From assembly GCA_900110595.1 (NCBI GenBank), contig FOEZ01000015.1:31643-95642 (forward strand): a DNA stretch of 64,000 nucleotides, written 5' to 3'. This document shows, piece after piece, positions 59,679-64,000 of this stretch. The number at the start of each line of letters is the position of its first letter. Positions within the stretch are counted from its first letter, which is position 1. The notes under the pieces are model-generated. The model had not been told where the DNA came from and made no database searches. It worked only from the letters and a program-made list of their open reading frames with translations. The stretch comes from Arthrobacter sp. OV608 (GTDB lineage Bacteria; Actinomycetota; Actinomycetes; Actinomycetales; Micrococcaceae). The translations under genes and the position numbers were made by a program.

Positions 59679-60494
59679 CTAGTGGTTGTGCCAGATAGTT
59701 CCGAGCAAGGCAGCGGTGGCTGCGTCTCGCTCTTCGATCTTAGGCAACTCTTGGCTCATCCTGCGCTTTATCCACAGGAAGTATTCGACGTTTCCGTCCT
59801 GGCCGGGCAGCGGGCTCTGCGCGAGGCCGCGCAGGTCGAGGCCGGCGTCGAGGGCTGCCCGGGCCACTTTCTCCACCGCCATCCGCCGCTCCCGTTCGGA
59901 GGTCACCACCCCGGTACGTCCGAGCCGGTCCTTGCCGATCTCGAACTGGGGCTTCACCATCAGCACCAAGTCACCGCCGGGTTCCGTGCATCCCGCCAGT
60001 GGCTGGACTACCAGGGTCAGCGAAATAAAGGAAAGGTCAGCCACTGTGAGCGCCGCAGGGCCGCCGATATCCCCGGGCGACATATAGCGCACGTTAAGTC
60101 CCTCGTGGACTTCCACGCGGGGATCGTCCCGCAGCTGGGGAACCAGCTGGCCGTGCCCGACGTCGACCGCCACCACGTGCGCGGCCCCTCGCCGCAGCAG
60201 GACATCAGTGAAGCCCCCGGTGGAGGCTCCGGCGTCAAGGCACCTCTTCCCGGCGGCCTGCACCTCGGGAAATGCTTCCAGGGCGCCGGCCAGTTTGTGC
60301 CCGGCCCGGCTCACATAGGTGTCCTGCTCGTCGTGCTGGACCACCAGGTCCTTGTCCTCGGCGACCTGGAGTGACGCCTTGCCCAGCACCTGGCCGGCGG
60401 AGCTGACTTTGCCTTCGGCGATCAGCGATGCCGCGTGGGTGCGGGACCTGGCCAGGCCGCGGGCCACCAGGGCCTGGTCGAGCCGCAGCGGCAT
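59679..60494 (-). CDS. tlyA: TlyA family rRNA 2'-O-methyltransferase
   Basis: A 271-residue methyltransferase with an N-terminal S4 RNA-binding domain (MPLRLDQALVARGLARSRTHAASLIAEGKVSSAG) and an FtsJ-like SAM domain (CLDAGASTGGFTDVLLRRGAAHVVAVDVGHGQL, ADLSFISL, LVLMVKPQFEIGKD). In mycobacteria TlyA methylates C1409 of 16S and C1920 of 23S rRNA, which makes capreomycin active. Haemolysin annotation is historical. It shares one base with the upstream small gene (TGATG). Confidence 0.93.
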   Translation of the reverse strand: MPLRLDQALVARGLARSRTHAASLIAEGKVSSAGQVLGKASLQVAEDKDLVVQHDEQDTYVSRAGHKLAGALEAFPEVQAAGKRCLDAGASTGGFTDVLLRRGAAHVVAVDVGHGQLVPQLRDDPRVEVHEGLNVRYMSPGDIGGPAALTVADLSFISLTLVVQPLAGCTEPGGDLVLMVKPQFEIGKDRLGRTGVVTSERERRMAVEKVARAALDAGLDLRGLAQSPLPGQDGNVEYFLWIKRRMSQELPKIEERDAATAALLGTIWHNH

Positions 60495-60778
60495 CAGGCG
60501 CCACCGTCCGAGGGGTGGCTGTTGGCCGGGTCCGGGGTTGTGGGCTTCAAGCTGGCGGGGTCCGTACTTGTGGGCTCCGTATCCAGGGCGGTCCGCAGCT
60601 GGTCATGGAGATCGTTGTAGACCGCTTCGTGCCCCGCTACAGGAGTCCCGGGCAATCCGTCCAGGGGTGCCAGGGCCTGCTTGACGAGCGGGTCCGTCAC
60701 GTCGGCTTGGCTGCCCAGCGGCCAGTCCGGGGAGGGCTGGGCTGCTGCGGATTCGTCAGTGGGGCTCAGCTCAGTCAT
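60494..60778 (-). CDS. Small acidic hypothetical protein
   Basis: A 94-residue protein: Ser/Thr/Pro/Asp-rich ends and a short helical centre (PLVKQALAPLDGLPGTPVAGHEAVYNDLHDQLRTALD). No family recognised, but small proteins of this form sit between the HAD phosphatase and tlyA genes in relatives (Rv1693 in mycobacteria occupies the same slot). One-base overlap with tlyA implies coupled translation. It starts nine bases after the HAD gene stop. Confidence 0.75.
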   Translation of the reverse strand: MTELSPTDESAAAQPSPDWPLGSQADVTDPLVKQALAPLDGLPGTPVAGHEAVYNDLHDQLRTALDTEPTSTDPASLKPTTPDPANSHPSDGGA

Positions 60779-60787
60779 CCAACCAGT

Positions 60788-61777
60788 CTAGTGATCCAGC
60801 CAGGCCAGTTTCGGTTCCTGTGCGGTGGTGGCGTCCGGAGTGGCCGCCCACCAGGCTGCGCAGGCCGCCCGCCAGGAATCCAGGCTGTCCTGGCTGCCAA
60901 TGATGCCCACCGCTCCGTTGGCCACGCGTGCGGTGGCTTCACCGCACGTGTAGGTGCCGTCGTCGTGCGTCACCTCGGGGTAGGGGCTGTAGAGCTCCGT
61001 CAGGTCATTGATGATGTAGTTGGGCCGTTCGGCAGCGCGGGCAGCAAGGATTGTTTTCCGGGTGTCGACGCCGGTCAGGACAGCCACGGTGGCGAAGCCG
61101 GCATTGTTGCCGCCCAGGATGTCGGTGTCCAGCCGGTCCCCCACCACCAGCGGGCGCTCTGCTCCAAGCCGCTTGGCGGCGGAGTGGAACAGCGGGGCTT
61201 CGGGTTTTCCTGCCACGCGGGGCGTCTGGCCCGTGGCGGCGGTAACTGCGGCCACCAGCGTTCCGTTGCCGGGCGCGATGCCGCGGGCCTGCGGGATGGA
61301 CATGTCCGTGTTGGTGGCAACCCACACTGTTCCAGCTGCCACGACGTAGGAGGCCTCAGCGAGTTCCTTCCAGCCGATGGCCGGATTGAAGCCCTGGACT
61401 ACCGCCACTGGATTCTCGTCCTGGCTGTACACCGGCTCCAGGCCCACGAGTTCGATTTCCTGGGCCAGTGCCGGGCTGCCGGTGATAAGCACCCGGGAAC
61501 CCGGGGGCAGCTCCGAGGCGAGCATCTCCGCGGCCGCCTGTGAGGAGCTGACCACCTGGTCATCAGCCGCCGGTGCGCCGAGCTCACGGAGGTGGGCCGC
61601 CACCTGCGCAGGGGTGCGCGATGCGTTGTTGGTTACGTATCCCAGGCCAACGCCGAGGCCATCCAGCTGGAGGAGTGATTCCACAGCACCGGGGATGGCG
61701 TGCGGGCCCGCATACACCACTCCGTCCAGGTCCGCCAGGAGTGCATCGAACCGGGAAATCAGGGTTGCTTCAGTCAT
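60788..61777 (-). CDS. HAD superfamily IIA phosphatase (NagD-like)
   Basis: A 329-residue sugar- or nucleotide-phosphate phosphatase of HAD subfamily IIA. Motif I is LLADLDGVVYAG with nucleophile and acid Asp residues, motif II is YVTNNASRTP, the cap domain follows, and motif III/IV are in AGKPEAPLFHSAAKRLG and VVGDRLDTDILGGNNAGFATVAVLTGV. The C-terminal 70 residues (WRAACAAWWAATPDATT) extend beyond NagD. Counterpart in mycobacteria is Rv1692, a glycerol 3-phosphate phosphatase; whether the substrate is the same here is inferred. Confidence 0.9.
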   Translation of the reverse strand: MTEATLISRFDALLADLDGVVYAGPHAIPGAVESLLQLDGLGVGLGYVTNNASRTPAQVAAHLRELGAPAADDQVVSSSQAAAEMLASELPPGSRVLITGSPALAQEIELVGLEPVYSQDENPVAVVQGFNPAIGWKELAEASYVVAAGTVWVATNTDMSIPQARGIAPGNGTLVAAVTAATGQTPRVAGKPEAPLFHSAAKRLGAERPLVVGDRLDTDILGGNNAGFATVAVLTGVDTRKTILAARAAERPNYIINDLTELYSPYPEVTHDDGTYTCGEATARVANGAVGIIGSQDSLDSWRAACAAWWAATPDATTAQEPKLAWLDH

Positions 61778-61782
61778 CCGTC

Positions 61783-63630
61783 TTAGTCTTCCCGGCGATC
61801 CTGGTGGTCCTCCGGAGCGTTGCCGTCCGGCAGGTCCTCTCCGTCATTGCCCAGCTCGTCGTGGACCGGCTCCCCGTGGCCCAGCTCGTCGGGTTCCACC
61901 GAGTCCTGGTCTGATTCGGCGTCGTCTGAAACGAAGAAATCCGCTTCCTGGTCATCGATGCTGGTATCCACGGCTTCTTCAGCGGCAGGCGTTTCTGCTT
62001 CCCCGGTGATGGCTGCGCCGTTGGTGGCGGGGGCATCAGCGCCGGTGGATGGCGTTGTGGCTGCACCGGAAGCGCCGGCGGCGCCGGACGCGCTGGACGC
62101 GCGGTCCAAAAGGCGTCGCCGCTCGGCTTCCTCGCGGGCTTCCTCTTCCTCGTCCCAGCCAAGGTCGATGATGTCGGGTTCCTCGTCAACGCCCAGGCCC
62201 AGCGCGTTTTCAGCCACTACGGCCTGCTTCTGCCACTTCTCGGCCTCGGTGGTCCGGCCCACGGCAGCGAGTGCATCGGCGTAGGCGCGGAAGAGGCGGG
62301 GGCTGTAGGAGAAGGCACGGTTGATGTCCAGTTGCGGGATCTCCAGCTCGGCCACTGCGGCGTCCAGCTGGCCAAGATCAGTTCGTGCACCCGCGGCCAC
62401 AATGGCAAGCTCGACCTTGCCGGGAGCGTCCAGGTCCTGGGCTTCGTCGGACCGGACCACATCGAGCGCACGGTCGGGGCGGCCAAGCCCACGTTCGCAG
62501 TCGGCCATGACGGGCAAGTGCACGTTGGAGCCGCTGATCCGGCGGTATGTCCGGAATTCACGAAGTGCCTCGCCGTAGTGGCCCGCTGCGTAGGCCGTGA
62601 GGCCCACCGCCTCGCGGACAGCGGCCAGCCTGCCACCGCGCCGGCTGGCGGCCAGGGCGTGCTGGAAGGCCAGCTCCGGCTCGTCGTCGATCAGCCGGCC
62701 GGCCATCACCAGGTGGCGGGCGACCCATTCGGCGCTGTTGGCCTCAAGCGTTTTGATCTGGTGCTGGGTGGCGCGGTCAAGTTCCTTGCCCGTGACATCG
62801 TCGTCGATCTGGGGGGACCGTTCCCGGTCAGGGCGGTTGGCGCTGCGGAGGTCGCGCACGTTGGGTACGCGGGCGGGGCGTTCTTCCTGCCGGTCGCGGC
62901 CGAAAGGGCGGGGGCCGGCGTCGCGGCTCTCTCCGCGACTGGGACCGCGGTCAAAGCTGCGCGGTGCGCGGCGTTCTTCCTGACGGTCACCGCGGTTGGG
63001 ACGGTCACTCCGGTCGCCAAACGGCTTGCGGTTCTCTCCTCCACTGAAACCGCGGCGTTCACCTTCACCATCGCGGCGCGGACGATCGCCAAACGAACGG
63101 TTCTCCCGATCGCCGTTAGGCTTCCGGTCACGGTCACCAAAGGGCTTGCGGTCACGGTCACCGAACGGCTTTCGCTCGCCACCACTGAAACCACGGCGGT
63201 CGCCCTCGCCCTCACGCCGCGGACGATCCCCAAACGAACGGTTCTCCCGATCGCCATAAGGCTTACGATCGCCGTCACCGAACGGCTTACGCTCACCCCC
63301 ACCACTGAAACCACGGCGGTCACCCTCGCCCTCACGGCGCGGACGATCCCCAAAAGGCTTCTTGTCGCGGTCGCCGAAGGGCTTGCGCTCACCGCCACCA
63401 AAGCCTCGGCGGTCACCTTCACCATCGCGGCGCGGACGATCACCAAAAGGCTTCTTGTCGCGGTCGCCGAAAGGCTTTCGCTCTCCCCCGCCGGCTGCAC
63501 GGTTGGAGGAATCGTTGTTGTCCCGACCGGGCCGGGAGCGGAATCCGCGGGGTTCCCCGCCGGAGTTGTTGTGTCCGCGGAACCCGCCGCGGTCATTCCC
63601 GCCGCGGTTGCCGCCGTTGTGCTCAGCCAT
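61783..63630 (-). CDS. Arg/Gly-rich repeat protein with TPR-like middle and acidic tail
   Basis: A 615-residue protein in three parts. Residues 1-300 are basic and probably disordered, rich in Arg, Gly, Asp and Phe, with KPFGDR units repeated at least eight times in larger blocks that begin GGGERKPFGD and end EGDRRGF. Residues 305-505 are helical and repeat-like (AFQHALAASRRGGRLAAVREAVGLTAYAAGHYGEALREFRTYRR), resembling tetratricopeptide pairs. The last 110 residues are acidic. ATG 63630 has AGGAGGAA upstream; the frame is open further to 63717 but without a ribosome site. The N-terminus resembles RGG RNA-binding segments; an RNA or ribosome link is inferred only. Similar proteins in the genus are annotated as TPR or 'primosomal' proteins, in my recollection. 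Confidence 0.85.
   Translation of the reverse strand: MAEHNGGNRGGNDRGGFRGHNNSGGEPRGFRSRPGRDNNDSSNRAAGGGERKPFGDRDKKPFGDRPRRDGEGDRRGFGGGERKPFGDRDKKPFGDRPRREGEGDRRGFSGGGERKPFGDGDRKPYGDRENRSFGDRPRREGEGDRRGFSGGERKPFGDRDRKPFGDRDRKPNGDRENRSFGDRPRRDGEGERRGFSGGENRKPFGDRSDRPNRGDRQEERRAPRSFDRGPSRGESRDAGPRPFGRDRQEERPARVPNVRDLRSANRPDRERSPQIDDDVTGKELDRATQHQIKTLEANSAEWVARHLVMAGRLIDDEPELAFQHALAASRRGGRLAAVREAVGLTAYAAGHYGEALREFRTYRRISGSNVHLPVMADCERGLGRPDRALDVVRSDEAQDLDAPGKVELAIVAAGARTDLGQLDAAVAELEIPQLDINRAFSYSPRLFRAYADALAAVGRTTEAEKWQKQAVVAENALGLGVDEEPDIIDLGWDEEEEAREEAERRRLLDRASSASGAAGASGAATTPSTGADAPATNGAAITGEAETPAAEEAVDTSIDDQEADFFVSDDAESDQDSVEPDELGHGEPVHDELGNDGEDLPDGNAPEDHQDRRED
63010..63492. repeat. In-frame tandem repeats encoding KPFGDR units
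   Basis: The DNA encoding residues 47-207 of the Arg/Gly-rich protein is made of imperfect repeats. Landmarks GF(S/G)GG recur at protein positions 77, 108, 148 and 195, so blocks grow from 31 to 40 to 47 residues by adding internal 8-9 residue DRKPFGDR units. This is typical of expansion by slippage or unequal exchange; the number of units probably varies between strains. Confidence 0.85.
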
Positions 63631-64000
63631 GTGGATTCCTCCTGTTGTGAGCCGACCACTGGCGCAACTGCAGCCGCTCGTATCCGTGTTTCGTTTTCCT
63701 ACGCAACCCGAAATCAAGCGCTTCGAAGTCCGTACATCTTCATCAATTCTAGTGGAGTTGCTTCCCGGGGCAGGACAGGGCAGCAGCCAGGCAACAGCAT
63801 CGTGGCCATCTTCACACTTCCCAGGACGCTCGTTACCTTTTTCGTAGCCCTTTCCTGTTGCAGGATGTGGGTGTGCTGGCCTGCTGGTCCCTGGGCATGA
63901 TTCGGACGCTCTGTTGATGATGATCCTGAGAGTGTTGTCACCTGGGGCTGGTAGGTGCCGGGGAGACCGCTGATAGGGGCAGGACAGTGTGGGAACGTCG
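63631..64000. other. Right-end intergenic region, no gene recognised
   Basis: About 370 bases. The first part contains the ribosome site and leader of the Arg/Gly-rich protein gene. A minus-strand frame at 63714-63941 gives a short composition-biased peptide with no recognisable features. Beyond 63850 the base composition is slightly less GC-rich, with TGATGATGATCC and CACCTGGGGCTGG stretches. I see no terminal inverted repeat, tRNA or terminator. Confidence 0.4.

Noticed and set aside
63010-63492. CRISPR-like array in the repetitive stretch near the right end
   Set aside because: The repeats are in frame, encode KPFGDR units of variable length and lack unique spacers of constant size.
62332-63900. 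A 522-residue plus-strand frame with Thr/Ala/Val repeats
   Set aside because: The repeats are the antisense image of the Arg/Gly-rich protein repeats on the minus strand, which has a good ribosome site and a plausible three-part protein.

Overview
The window is a high-GC chromosomal segment whose gene content and order fit a Micrococcaceae actinobacterium of the Arthrobacter/Pseudarthrobacter type. This is inferred from protein character, the long tract of actinobacterial core genes in conserved order, GTG/leaderless starts and GC-rich third codon positions. No phage, integrative element, CRISPR array or antibiotic cluster is visible. Most of the window is densely packed, mainly minus-strand, housekeeping DNA.

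Layout: (1) 1-10.5 kb, the division and cell-wall cluster read leftwards: mraZ, rsmH, an ftsL-like gene, ftsI, murE, murF, mraY, murD and the start of ftsW, preceded by a three-unit MraZ-type operator. (2) 10.8-20 kb, DUF3040 protein, dinB, a lipoprotein gene coupled to a polyprenyl diphosphate synthase, an Rv2175c-like DNA-binding protein, a secreted LysM/lytic transglycosylase behind a striking five-unit 9-bp repeat array, a PASTA-type Ser/Thr kinase and class II DAHP synthase. The order resembles the mycobacterial idsA2-Rv2175c-pknL-aroG region. (3) 20-26.4 kb, lipid and sugar genes: acyltransferase, two tandem alpha/beta hydrolases, a small membrane protein, a ROK sugar kinase and a long-chain acyl-CoA ligase. 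(4) 26.4-31 kb, pyruvate carboxylase and an orphan ParA-like ATPase. (5) 31-35.4 kb, the conserved gcvH-garA-merR(ftsR)-bifunctional nuclease-merR block, an Fpg/Nei glycosylase and tRNA-Pro(GGG). (6) 35.5-43.4 kb, der, acyltransferase, cmk, tyrA, rluB-type pseudouridine synthase, scpB, scpA and parA.

(7) 43.5-53.3 kb is the one clearly accessory-looking block. It holds a DctA dicarboxylate carrier divergent from a CitA/CitB-type two-component system, then a GntR-prpD-prpB-prpC methylcitrate operon for propionate use, a NUDIX hydrolase and a membrane protein. It sits inside an otherwise conserved xerD-to-parA neighbourhood. It contains a 4 x 23 bp tandem repeat, paired TGTATACA operators and a codon-usage break within prpB. 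(8) 53.3-64 kb returns to core genes: xerD, ADP-ribose pyrophosphatase-like NUDIX, pyrG, recN, nadK, tlyA, a small hypothetical, a HAD-IIA phosphatase and a large protein with an Arg/Gly-rich repeat domain, TPR-like middle and acidic tail.

I found no complete new defence or biosynthetic system. The most unusual signals are regulatory arrays (9-bp, 10-bp and 23-bp repeats), the Arg/Gly repeat protein, and the recombination-like codon patch in the prp operon.
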